A program made the position numbers and the translations under genes. A stretch of 7,513 bases of DNA from Fidelibacterota bacterium UBA1134 (lineage in GTDB: Bacteria > Fidelibacterota > Marinisomatia > Marinisomatales > S15-B10), in contig DCAL01000072.1 of assembly GCA_002311975.1 (NCBI GenBank), positions 3,770 to 11,282 of the forward strand. Reading direction: 5' to 3'. How positions within the stretch are numbered: the first letter of the stretch is position 1; each line of letters opens with the position of its first letter. The notes beneath the pieces were generated by a model. The model saw only the letters and a list, made by a program, of their open reading frames with translations, was not told where the DNA came from and did no database searches. Positions 1 to 6,148 of the stretch are shown here, one piece after another.

Positions 1-237
1 CCCAACCCCTTTAATCCTATCACAACTATCCGATTCGATGTAGCTCATCAATCTGAGTTACGCATTACGATTTATGACTTACACGGCAGGGAAGTGGAGG
101 TACTGGTGAGTGGCGGAGTTGTTTCTGGTAAGCATGAGGTTGTGTGGGATGCGTCAGGGCTCTCGAGCGGACTTTACTTTGCCCAACTCATTGCAGGAAA
201 CCTGCGCCAAACGAGGAAGCTCGTTCTTCTCAAATAG
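1..237 (+). CDS. T9SS sorting domain of a secreted protein (C-terminal part only)
   Basis: The reading frame is open from the first base and gives 78 residues before the TAG at 235-237; the start and catalytic or binding part lie outside the window. The visible part is a whole FlgD-like / type IX secretion type A sorting domain. It begins NPFNPITTIRF, continues with the beta-strand pattern LRITIYDLHGREV, has the WDASGLSSGLYF turn, and ends in QTRKLVLLK. In FCB bacteria this domain takes proteins across the outer membrane through the T9SS, where it is usually cleaved and the protein attached or released. The domain ends at its usual place, so the stop is natural. The nature of the cargo cannot be told from here. 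The sequence after the stop is the tail of a different protein family. Confidence 0.9.
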   Translation, partial: PNPFNPITTIRFDVAHQSELRITIYDLHGREVEVLVSGGVVSGKHEVVWDASGLSSGLYFAQLIAGNLRQTRKLVLLK

Positions 238-419
238 GTACTCGCAACATCCTCTCGGCCCGCGTCGGTTATTTCAACGAATATGATGCGCCGAAAATTT
301 CTTATGGACTGGGTGTCGCATTTAACGTAGAAGAGCGGCGCCTTAATCTTGATTTTGCCTTAGTGGATAACGATAAGCTCGGTTTCGTGCAGTTGTTCTC
401 ACTGGAAATGACGTTTTAG
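238..419 (+). pseudogene. PorV/PorQ-like outer-membrane protein, C-terminal remnant
   Basis: In the frame ending with TAG at 417-419, about 60 residues from near 235 read as the last beta-strands of a PorV/PorQ-family barrel: ILSARVGYF, then a YGLGVAFNV strand, LNLDFALVD, and a final strand FSLEMTF ending in an aromatic residue, as outer-membrane barrels do. Such proteins are normally several hundred residues long; PorV itself shuttles T9SS cargo to the sortase PorU. The frame has no start of its own: upstream it runs into the preceding sorting domain in another frame, and its only in-frame start (GTG or ATG near 144) lies inside that domain. The similarity begins right at the stop of the upstream gene. 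I infer a deletion that removed the front of this gene; an assembly join is the alternative. Family assignment rests on pattern only. Confidence 0.6.
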
Positions 420-588
420 TTCTTTTTGAGATCGTCTTCCAGATTTCCTTCTAACCTCTATTAGAGCCGTTGCACAGTCTACCTCTGATAGCCTGAATTC
501 CTATAATCACCGTTTTCGTTGATTTTCATCCATCACGGAACTAAACTGACACTATCCCAAAAAACAAAAAAAGGAGCAAGGTTGAAAA

Positions 589-843
589 ATGAAAAAGTTT
601 CATAAGACAGCAAGTGTGATTTGTCTCGTCCTCGGTTTCTTTATTCTCGGTTGCGATGAAGATGCTGAGTGCGCGGACTGCGGCAGCAAACTGGAACACT
701 ATTTCCGGCTGGTCACCGAGGAGGACTTTGCCAGTTTTGCCACGGTTGACGGTATCAAAGTTGATGCCTGTATGCGGTGGGAGGTTGCCGCCGGCCTGAA
801 GGCTGAATCAATCTCGATTGTAGATGATTGCTGCTGTAATTAG
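589..843 (+). CDS. Small cysteine-rich lipoprotein of unknown function
   Basis: This 84-residue protein starts with a basic tip (MKKFHK), a hydrophobic core and a lipobox ending ILGC, so Cys22 is the likely lipidated residue and the mature protein has only 63 residues. An AAAGGAG ribosome site lies about a dozen bases before the ATG. The mature part is acidic after the anchor (DEDAEC) and holds a CxxC pair (Cys28, Cys31), Cys61 and a terminal run of three cysteines (81-83) followed by Asn. Seven cysteines in 63 residues suggests disulfides or metal binding, which is inference. Asp directly after the lipid cysteine would favour inner-membrane retention by the E. coli Lol rule, but that rule may not hold here. 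A TATAAT at 502-507 has no matching -35 box. I do not recognise the family. Confidence 0.72.
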   Translation: MKKFHKTASVICLVLGFFILGCDEDAECADCGSKLEHYFRLVTEEDFASFATVDGIKVDACMRWEVAAGLKAESISIVDDCCCN

Positions 844-859
844 GGTTCCTCTGGTTTAG

Positions 860-889
860 ACCTGACAGGTCTTACCCAACCTGTCAGGT
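860..889 (+). repeat. Inverted repeat with 10-bp arms (terminator-like or dispersed element)
   Basis: ACCTGACAGG at 860-869 is exactly complementary to CCTGTCAGGT at 880-889, with a 10-base loop. The left arm with its next bases (GACCTGACAGGTC) is also a short palindrome by itself, so two foldings compete. It lies 16 bp after the stop of the lipoprotein gene and about 40 bp before the likely start of the RNase HII gene. No run of T follows on either side, so it is not a classical intrinsic terminator. It could slow or end transcription, protect an mRNA end, or be one copy of a dispersed intergenic repeat. Confidence 0.7.
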
Positions 890-929
890 ACTTAGCTGAT
901 TGCAAACAGCCATATTGAATCGATATGAC

Positions 930-1868
930 ATGGTTGTATCCAAATTTATAGCAGGCGTTGACGAAGCCGGTCGCGGTCCTCTAGCCGGACCTGTAGTGGC
1001 GGGGGCGGTCATTCTTGCCGAAGGAGTTACCATCGAAGGCGTACAAGACTCCAAGCGCGTCGCCGAGAAGAAGAGGGAGAGGCTCCACGACGAAATAATG
1101 GATCAGGCTCTCGCTGTGGGTATTGGGATAGTCCATGAAGATGAGATTGACTGGGTGAATATTCTGGAGGCGACGCGACGCGCCATGCGTATCGCCTTGG
1201 GACAACTTTCGCCAGCGCCCGACGAAGCGCTCATCGATGGCTATGCCCTGCCCGATCAGGTGGTCAAGAACCGGGGCGTAATCGATGGCGATGAAAAAGT
1301 TCATGTTATAGCCGCGGCGTCCATTATTGCGAAGGTGACTAGAGACAGAATGATGCGAAACTATGATATCATCTTTCCGGAGTACGGTTTTGCCCAGCAT
1401 AAAGGGTACGGTACGAAGCAGCATCTGCAGCAGTTGAGGGAGCACCTCGCCTGCTCAATTCACAGAAAGTCCTTCCGCCCGGTGAAGGAGTATATGCCGA
1501 GGTTGAGCGATCTGAAGAAGAATCGCCGATTGGGGCAATGGGGGGAGCGTCTGGCGGCACAACAACTTGTGCGCAAGGGGTACGACATAATTGAGATGAA
1601 TTTCAACGCCGCACCGCATGGAGAGATCGATATCGTGGCGCGAGACAGGGAAACGATTGTTTTTGTAGAAGTGAAGACGTCTTCTCAAAAGAAGCTGGGC
1701 CGCCCGGAAGAGCAGGTGGATGATGGAAAGATTGAGAAGCTGGCCAACGCCATGGAGGTATTTCTCTACCGGAACGATGACATTGAAGACAGTCGCTTTG
1801 ATATGATAACTGTCCGGTTTGGCAAGGGGCGTCCGTCCGTACGGTATTATGAGGATTTTATCAATTAG
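930..1868 (+). CDS. rnhB: Fused ribonuclease HII and YraN/UPF0102 endonuclease-like protein
   Basis: The 312-residue protein carries two families in one frame. Residues about 6-190 are RNase HII, which cuts 5' of ribonucleotides embedded in DNA. The active-site acids are visible: Asp11 and Glu12 in GVDEAGRGPLAGP, Asp103 in LIDGYALP, and Asp139 in ASIIAKVTRDR. The GRG motif and the Tyr of HKGYGT, used to sense the ribose-DNA junction, are also present. Residues about 195-312 are a whole YraN/UPF0102 domain with the PD-(D/E)xK-like pattern GERLA, GEIDIVARD and FVEVKT. In many bacteria these are neighbouring genes; here no stop or frame change separates them. I chose the ATG at 930 because it is the usual distance before IAGVDEAGRG; a TTG at 900 is in frame but directly follows the hairpin. 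Neither start has a strong ribosome site. The role of YraN is not settled. Confidence 0.93.
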   Translation: MVVSKFIAGVDEAGRGPLAGPVVAGAVILAEGVTIEGVQDSKRVAEKKRERLHDEIMDQALAVGIGIVHEDEIDWVNILEATRRAMRIALGQLSPAPDEALIDGYALPDQVVKNRGVIDGDEKVHVIAAASIIAKVTRDRMMRNYDIIFPEYGFAQHKGYGTKQHLQQLREHLACSIHRKSFRPVKEYMPRLSDLKKNRRLGQWGERLAAQQLVRKGYDIIEMNFNAAPHGEIDIVARDRETIVFVEVKTSSQKKLGRPEEQVDDGKIEKLANAMEVFLYRNDDIEDSRFDMITVRFGKGRPSVRYYEDFIN

Positions 1869-1886
1869 ATGGAATGAGGAATTGCC

Positions 1887-1909
1887 GTGAAACGGGAAAG
1901 TGTGAAACG
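1887..1909 (+). repeat. Short direct repeat GTGAAACG, two copies
   Basis: GTGAAACG occurs at 1887-1894 and again at 1902-1909, with 7 bases between, just after the rnhB-yraN stop. It lies in a 221-bp gap that also holds a hairpin at 1951-1980. The first copy happens to sit 6 bases after GAGGA and opens a 14-codon frame to 1931, which I do not take as a gene. The pair may be debris of a tandem intergenic repeat. Confidence 0.35.
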
Positions 1910-1950
1910 TAGAGGCAATCTGTTTTGGTGAACCTCAAATGATGAGATTA

Positions 1951-1980
1951 CCTGTCCGTGCCGGCACTGCGGCAGATAGG
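1951..1980 (+). repeat. Imperfect GC-rich hairpin in the yraN-lepB gap
   Basis: CCTGTC and TGCCG, separated by a two-base bulge (CG), pair with CGGCA and GATAGG across a 6-base loop, giving 11 pairs of which one is G-T. It is the only strong structure I see between 1869 and 2089. No T-run follows, so termination is not indicated. Its form resembles short palindromic intergenic elements found in many copies in FCB genomes; this link is from memory of general patterns and needs a genome-wide search. No convincing promoter for lepB was found in the rest of the gap. Confidence 0.45.
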
Positions 1981-2089
1981 CTAGGCCCTCTTCGTAATGG
2001 CTCTCTCGACCGGCATTTCAAATGAGAATAATCGTTTGCTTTGTCTCTTGGTGTCATGGCGGCGGTTCCCTTAAATTGGGCCGAAGAAA

Positions 2090-3148
2090 ATGAAAGACTC
2101 AACCATCACAAAGATCGTGCGGGAGATTAAGTCTCTGTTCACAATCATTCTGATTGCTCTCTCTCTGCGCGCCACCATTATCGAAGCGTATATCGTTCCC
2201 ACCGGCTCCATGGAGAACACCATCATGACAGGTGATTTTCTTATCGGCAACAAATTTGTTTACGGCATGCGGACGCCGGACTGGATCGGAATTCCGTACA
2301 CCGAAATCGGCGCTTATGTGCCGTGGACGCGCTTCCCGGAGTTCAGACAGCCGAGGCGAGGCGATGTTGTTATTTTCAAGTATCCCCGTGATGATTTCCA
2401 GAAGTACGTCAAGCGGTGCGTTGCTGAGCCGGGGCAGACCATCGAGGTGCGCGAGAAGAGCGTCTGGATTGATGGAGAGGAATTTGAACTTCCGCAAAAC
2501 GGCAAATTTGTTGACAGGAATGTTCTGTCTCCAGATTTCAGACAGCCGGGGATCTTTATGCGCGGTGAATCAAACCGGGATAATCTCGGTCCCGTGCGTG
2601 TGCCGAAGGGGGGCGACATCATAATCATTGATGAAGCGACGAACTGGGATTATCTCCTGCCCATTATGATCATGGACGGCCACGAAGTGACGGTTGAAGG
2701 CGGTGATCTCGGCAGGCGCTACAGGTTTACTATGCACGATCCAAACGACGTGGCACGCCGCTATATGTCCGGTTTGGGGAGCAAAATTCGCGGCATATTC
2801 TCGCAGAAACCCTATACACCACGAAAAGTCGGAAGGTTGTACGGAAAGTACTATTCGAACAGTAATCAAAACGGGGAACTCCTGAACACGTGGAACTTTC
2901 ACTTTACTGATGAAACCAGAAAATATCTTTACATCGACGGTACCCCACTGAGCGAAGTCGGCAGCTACACCGTGAGGCAAAACTACTACTGGATGATGGG
3001 AGATAACCGCGATGACAGCGCTGATTCCCGCTACTGGGGATTCGTTCCGCAGGAGCTGATTCTTGGGGAAGCTCTGTTCGTCTATATGTCCTGGGACTTC
3101 AAAGGGGGTGGTCCCCGGTTCAGCCGAATTGGCACCATCATCCGCTAG
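2090..3148 (+). CDS. lepB: Signal peptidase I
   Basis: This inner-membrane serine protease removes signal peptides from exported proteins. The 352-residue chain has one membrane helix near residues 14-33, then the catalytic serine Ser40 in VPTGSMENTI (box B), the RRGDVVIFKYP strand at 89-99, the general-base lysine Lys108 in YVKRCVAEPGQ (box D), and MMGDNRDDSADSRYWGFVP at 302-320 (box E). All residues needed for the Ser/Lys mechanism are present. The protein is longer than the E. coli-type or Gram-positive core enzyme because about 190 residues separate box D from box E; expanded periplasmic domains of this sort are common in FCB bacteria. The ATG at 2090 has only a weak purine-rich site (GAAGAAA) before it, but the start-to-helix distance is normal. 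Its place near rnhB and yraN is a common bacterial gene neighbourhood. Confidence 0.95.
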   Translation: MKDSTITKIVREIKSLFTIILIALSLRATIIEAYIVPTGSMENTIMTGDFLIGNKFVYGMRTPDWIGIPYTEIGAYVPWTRFPEFRQPRRGDVVIFKYPRDDFQKYVKRCVAEPGQTIEVREKSVWIDGEEFELPQNGKFVDRNVLSPDFRQPGIFMRGESNRDNLGPVRVPKGGDIIIIDEATNWDYLLPIMIMDGHEVTVEGGDLGRRYRFTMHDPNDVARRYMSGLGSKIRGIFSQKPYTPRKVGRLYGKYYSNSNQNGELLNTWNFHFTDETRKYLYIDGTPLSEVGSYTVRQNYYWMMGDNRDDSADSRYWGFVPQELILGEALFVYMSWDFKGGGPRFSRIGTIIR

Positions 3149-3188
3149 AACGGTGTATTTTTCTGAATTTGGCGCCGGGAGAATTCCA

Positions 3189-3217
3189 TTGACAATCCCT
3201 CGGGCCATGTGTATAAT
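3189..3217 (+). promoter_or_regulatory. Consensus sigma-70-type promoter
   Basis: TTGACA at 3189-3194 and TATAAT at 3212-3217 are perfect -35 and -10 hexamers with the ideal 17-bp spacer. Transcription would start near 3224-3228 and give a leader of about 45 bases before the MgtC-like gene at 3270. It begins 40 bp after the lepB stop and would serve 3270-5623. Bacteroidota proper use a different promoter form (TTTG / TAnnTTTG), so the match to the general bacterial consensus suggests a host outside that phylum or a chance match; I think it real. Confidence 0.82.
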
Positions 3218-3269
3218 TTTCGGGGTCAGAATAAGTTTTCAGTCACAATAGCCGAGGTATCTGTTTCAC

Positions 3270-3668
3270 ATGTTTAGCGCAATCGGTTTTGCCATCAAGA
3301 TTCTCATGGCGGCAACTATCATCGTGCCGTTGTTTATCGGCCATAATTCGATCGTTGCCAAAGAGAAGATCGGTATCTATTCCCTCATATCGGTTGTTGC
3401 CGCTACAATGACCGTGATCTCTGACAAATTAGGCTCCGGTCTCATAGCAGGCTCCCTGTTTGTGGCAATTGCCATTATCTCGTACAGCCAGTTTCAGAAA
3501 GATAAAGGCTGGGCCGATACGCTCCAGTCAATGGCGCCTCTATGGCTGGTAGCTGTCATTGGCATGTGTATTGGTGCAACGATGTTACTTCAGGCTGTAA
3601 TAGTGACAGCTGTTGCTTATTATCTGATAAATTATCTGCCGACGCTTTTGGACGGTGGGGATAAATAG
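3270..3668 (+). CDS. MgtC/SapB-like small membrane protein
   Basis: The 132-residue protein is almost wholly hydrophobic with four to five membrane helices, near residues 6-24, 35-51, 57-73, 90-106 and 107-123. The second half has the pattern of the MgtC/SapB membrane domain: APLWLVAVIGMCIGATMLLQAVIVTA corresponds in spacing to the SLW-x3-AIGLAIG-x4-EALIATA region of that family, and IGIYSLISVVAATMTVIS to the first conserved helix. The C-terminal soluble domain of full MgtC is absent, which is usual for short family members. The typical GxGFLGAG segment is not kept, so this is a divergent member and its activity is unclear. GAGGT at 3254-3258, 11 bases before the ATG, is a modest ribosome site. 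It is the first gene after the strong promoter at 3189. Confidence 0.68.
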   Translation: MFSAIGFAIKILMAATIIVPLFIGHNSIVAKEKIGIYSLISVVAATMTVISDKLGSGLIAGSLFVAIAIISYSQFQKDKGWADTLQSMAPLWLVAVIGMCIGATMLLQAVIVTAVAYYLINYLPTLLDGGDK

Positions 3669-3753
3669 AGAGCTTCGGCAAAATAATTATTCGTTGGACC
3701 GGTTCCATGTGGCACATAACCTCTTATATTACCATGAATAAGGAGCTCCTATT

Positions 3754-4515
3754 ATGAAACAGTCAGTTATTTTCATTACTTTTCTTCTGAGCATCGCCAT
3801 TCTGTCTCAGGAGGCAGTTGCAGATCAAACAGCCGGCGAACCCGAGCAGGAAGCGGAAGCTGATACGCTGGCGGAAGAGATGGAAGAAGACTTGGAGTTT
3901 GATGAAGCTGATGAAGACACTTTAGCCCCGGATGCTGCCGCGCCTGCCGGATCAGAGGCAGATCTTGCAACCCGATACAAAGAGCACTTCTGGGGCGCCA
4001 CCAAAGATCAGTTTGAGGGGAGTGCCGCCGGTGATACTGTTTCCGCCAGCGATGATAATTCTTTAACCGTTTCGGGGACCCTTGGACAGGACAGTGTAAC
4101 GTATGTCTATTCTTTTTCAGACAAGGGATTCTGGAAGGTTAGGGTTGACTATGATACAGAGACGCAGGCGATCGCTGATTACATCGAAGATTTCCATCGT
4201 GTTGAAGGCTTGTTGACAAAGCGTTACGGTCATCCGAAAAGGACAAGCCAAAATGATATGGGAATCGGACGGGAGTATCTCTTCTCAGACTTTCCGAAAC
4301 TTTCGAGAGCCTATTTTCGATCGTCCTGGTCAATTGATTCCGTTCACATCGAGCTGTTACTGCACGCGGTAGCGCCTTACGATCCTGAAAATGTCCCTGT
4401 TTTCAATGACGTACCGTCGGTGCTGCGACTGTACTATTATCATCCTTCTTTTTATGGGACAATTGAACCCGAGACGCCTGAAGTTTCTGAAGAGAGTCTG
4501 CTTGATGAGTACTGA
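3754..4515 (+). CDS. Exported protein with acidic linker, unknown function
   Basis: The 253-residue chain begins with a Sec signal peptide and a likely signal peptidase I site after Ala23 (AVA before Asp). Residues 24-70 are a low-complexity stretch very rich in Glu, Asp and Ala. A globular region from about 72 to 235 follows, beginning YKEHFWGATKDQF and containing YVYSFSDKGFWKVRVDYD, a helix near 140-157 and KRYGHPKR. Its alternation of strands with one helix and the FWG/YGxP pattern recall small periplasmic domains seen across many bacteria, but I cannot name the family. The tail is again acidic. TAAGGAG at 3739-3745 is a strong ribosome site 8 bases before the ATG and forms half of a perfect 10-bp palindrome (AGGAGCTCCT, 3741-3750). 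The stop overlaps the next gene by 11 bp, so the two are probably made together. Confidence 0.82.
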   Translation: MKQSVIFITFLLSIAILSQEAVADQTAGEPEQEAEADTLAEEMEEDLEFDEADEDTLAPDAAAPAGSEADLATRYKEHFWGATKDQFEGSAAGDTVSASDDNSLTVSGTLGQDSVTYVYSFSDKGFWKVRVDYDTETQAIADYIEDFHRVEGLLTKRYGHPKRTSQNDMGIGREYLFSDFPKLSRAYFRSSWSIDSVHIELLLHAVAPYDPENVPVFNDVPSVLRLYYYHPSFYGTIEPETPEVSEESLLDEY

Positions 4516-5623
4516 TCAAAAATTCGGTCAATCCTCGGTACGACTTTGCTGTATAGCTCTTCTGTTCGCCAACAGTCTGAGGTTTTCCGGTTGCTATCTT
4601 CCGCCGGCCATGGTGAGGACCTACAACTACGATGTCTCCCGCGAGGAGGCGCTAAATCAGTGCCAGCAGGTCATCATGCGTCTCGGCTACGAAATTGAAA
4701 TCATTGATGCGGTGGATGGTCATTTTTTGACAAGAGTGAGGGCCATTAAGCGCCTTTTCCAACCGATAGAATATGTTGTCTTTGTGAGCGTTGAAGACCG
4801 AATCGATGTGATCGTCTATTCGGAGGTGCGGACTTTTCGGCGCGCGTCACAATTGGGTCTCAGTGCCGGAGAGCTTGTTGTTCAGGACGCCAGCAATAAT
4901 CTGGGTCTCCGCTTTCAGCGCGCCATCTTTAATCCCATCAGCCGTGAGTTCGCTCACAACGACATTAAGCTATGGAATCCTGACAAACAGAATCCGGCTT
5001 ATGACCGTGAGATCCGGGCGTATGAACAGAAAAGGCTGAAGCGACTAGCGTCCATCAGAAAGGGGAAAGAAGCCAGAGAAAAGAAAGCGTGGCAAGGGAT
5101 GCTGGCTGAATACGGCTTGGAGCGGGATGACGCACGGTACGATGCTGTTCTTGATGCTGAACACCAAATCGTGTTTTACAGAGACAAGGATGTGCGTGAT
5201 TGGTCGCTTGTCGAGATGAACAAAGTTGTTGCGGCTCAAGACGAGCTTATGAAACGTGCCATCCTTGATGTGATGGAGAGATACCACGATTACAAAGGAG
5301 TGGGGCGGATGGATTGGATTGTAGCGCCCACCGGCCGCGTTATCGATTCACGTGTCCGCCTGACTACTTCGTTCAATACTCCGGAAGATGAACTGCAGCG
5401 GATGATGGAAAATCAAGTCCGCCTGTGGTTTTTTCCTCCATCCGCACGACAGCAAAATTATGTGCATCTGACGCGGGAGGTAGCCTTCCAAGGCAACAGG
5501 CATAACATCAGGATATCTCTTTCGAGGCCGCGGTTCGTCAGCATGACAGATGAATTCCCGATTATTCACAAGGAGTTGATGCGTGATACACTCTTCGCGG
5601 AACCATCATCTTCTCAAAATTAG
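4505..5623 (+). CDS. Probable lipoprotein with TonB-C/AgmX-like C-terminal domain
   Basis: From the ATG at 4505 the protein has 372 residues. A hydrophobic N-terminus ends in FSGC, so Cys30 is a plausible lipidation site. Residues about 38-115 form an alpha/beta domain (EEALNQCQQVIMRLGYEI, then DGHFLTRVRA and paired strands) like small domains of other envelope lipoproteins. Residues 165-215 are charged and probably helical. Residues about 245-330 match the TonB-C/AgmX-PglI pattern: a helix KRAILDVMERYHDY, G-x-MDWIVAPTGRVIDSRV, a helix with PEDEL, and QVRLWFFPP. Such domains bind partners in the periplasm; that is family knowledge, not proof here. The frame is open back to 4391, but that part lies inside the upstream gene, and 4505 follows a GAAGAGAG purine stretch, giving an 11-bp overlap and a signal peptide at the N-terminus. 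Confidence 0.82.
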   Translation: MSTDQKFGQSSVRLCCIALLFANSLRFSGCYLPPAMVRTYNYDVSREEALNQCQQVIMRLGYEIEIIDAVDGHFLTRVRAIKRLFQPIEYVVFVSVEDRIDVIVYSEVRTFRRASQLGLSAGELVVQDASNNLGLRFQRAIFNPISREFAHNDIKLWNPDKQNPAYDREIRAYEQKRLKRLASIRKGKEAREKKAWQGMLAEYGLERDDARYDAVLDAEHQIVFYRDKDVRDWSLVEMNKVVAAQDELMKRAILDVMERYHDYKGVGRMDWIVAPTGRVIDSRVRLTTSFNTPEDELQRMMENQVRLWFFPPSARQQNYVHLTREVAFQGNRHNIRISLSRPRFVSMTDEFPIIHKELMRDTLFAEPSSSQN

Positions 5624-5807
5624 ACATAGAAATTTTAGGGTTGATCTTGTAACCTTATGTTCATAACGTACGTATCAGATTCAAGACAGAACAAGACGTT
5701 GTATTTTATTTCTGAAAATAGTGTGAACAGATTAAATTAGCGTTCGTCTTAACTGAAGAATCAGACCCGAGGTACTTTAAGGAGAAGAATCAAATAGGGA
5801 TTAGAAT
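5624..5807 (+). other. AT-rich gap between operons
   Basis: This 184-bp gap holds no gene I can support and no hairpin with a T-run. ACGTACGT near 5668-5675 is a simple palindrome. TTGATC with a TAACGT 17 bp downstream, near 5641-5669, is a weak promoter candidate for the coiled-coil pair. AAGGAGA at 5779-5785 looks like a ribosome site but has no start codon at the right distance; AGGGA at 5796-5800 is better placed for the gene at 5808. Confidence 0.4.
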
Positions 5808-6137
5808 ATGGCAGTCGATCTGACCGATTCAGACAAGAGGAAGGAATACCTCACAGAAAAGCTTGACGATCTTCTCGATGGGATTAACGAATCTTATGGC
5901 GTTACTCTCATGGAAGAATTGATCTCGCGGCTGGAGACAACAGTAAATGAGTTTAACGATGAAGTGAATTCTCTCATGGACCAGCTCAAAGCTATCGGAG
6001 TAAAGCGGGGAGAGTTGTTGGACAAAATCAAGTCTGGCGGAAACGGGGAAGAGGAAGAAGAGAGAGGCAGCGAGGATGAGGATCAGCGTGACATGAGTGC
6101 GTGGGAAAAACGTCTGGAAGAAATTGAGAAAAAATAA
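5808..6137 (+). CDS. Small acidic coiled-coil protein
   Basis: The 109-residue protein has no signal peptide and no membrane segment, so it should be cytoplasmic. It is predicted by eye to be mostly helical: residues 8-75 show regular spacing of Leu, Ile and Val (LDDLLDGI, LMEELISRLETTVNEF, VNSLMDQLKAI) fitting one or two coiled-coil helices. A flexible GGNG turn leads to a run of Glu/Asp (81-92), and a short charged helix closes the chain. The ATG at 5808 has AGGGA 7 bases upstream. The next gene starts 11 bp after its stop and is also a coiled-coil protein, which suggests the two bind each other; this is inference. No family was recognised. Confidence 0.75.
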   Translation: MAVDLTDSDKRKEYLTEKLDDLLDGINESYGVTLMEELISRLETTVNEFNDEVNSLMDQLKAIGVKRGELLDKIKSGGNGEEEEERGSEDEDQRDMSAWEKRLEEIEKK

Positions 6138-6148
6138 AGGGAGTACAG

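Noticed and set aside
144..237. The PorV-like frame extended back to an in-frame start at 144
   Set aside because: This stretch encodes the well-conserved T9SS sorting domain in another frame; the overlapping residues look random and lack barrel or signal features.
470..507. TTGCAC and TATAAT as a promoter for the small lipoprotein
   Set aside because: The spacing is 26 bp, too long for a sigma-70 promoter; the TATAAT may act alone but I cannot support it.
900..929. TTG at 900 as the start of the RNase HII fusion
   Set aside because: It adds ten residues not expected before the family core, uses a rare start and sits 10 bp after the hairpin; the ATG at 930 fits better, though neither has a strong ribosome site.
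981..1445. A 154-codon open frame on the minus strand
   Set aside because: It is the mirror of the RNase HII domain and shows no coding character of its own.
1887..1931. A 14-codon frame from GTG with GAGGA 6 bases upstream
   Set aside because: It is made mostly of the GTGAAACG repeat and has no recognisable peptide pattern.
1939..2025. A 28-codon ATG frame and an overlapping CPCRHCGR stretch
   Set aside because: Both fall on the GC-rich hairpin; there is no ribosome site and the cysteine-rich frame has no start.
3165..3186. GAATT/AATTC inverted repeat after lepB as a terminator
   Set aside because: The stem has five weak pairs with a 12-base loop and no T-run.
2570..3208. A 212-codon open frame on the minus strand
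   Set aside because: It is opposite lepB, whose catalytic motifs are clear; the minus-strand product has no domain or signal I recognise.
4391..4504. An N-terminal extension of the TonB-C-like lipoprotein
   Set aside because: It overlaps the upstream gene by 125 bp and would bury the signal peptide and lipobox well inside the protein.
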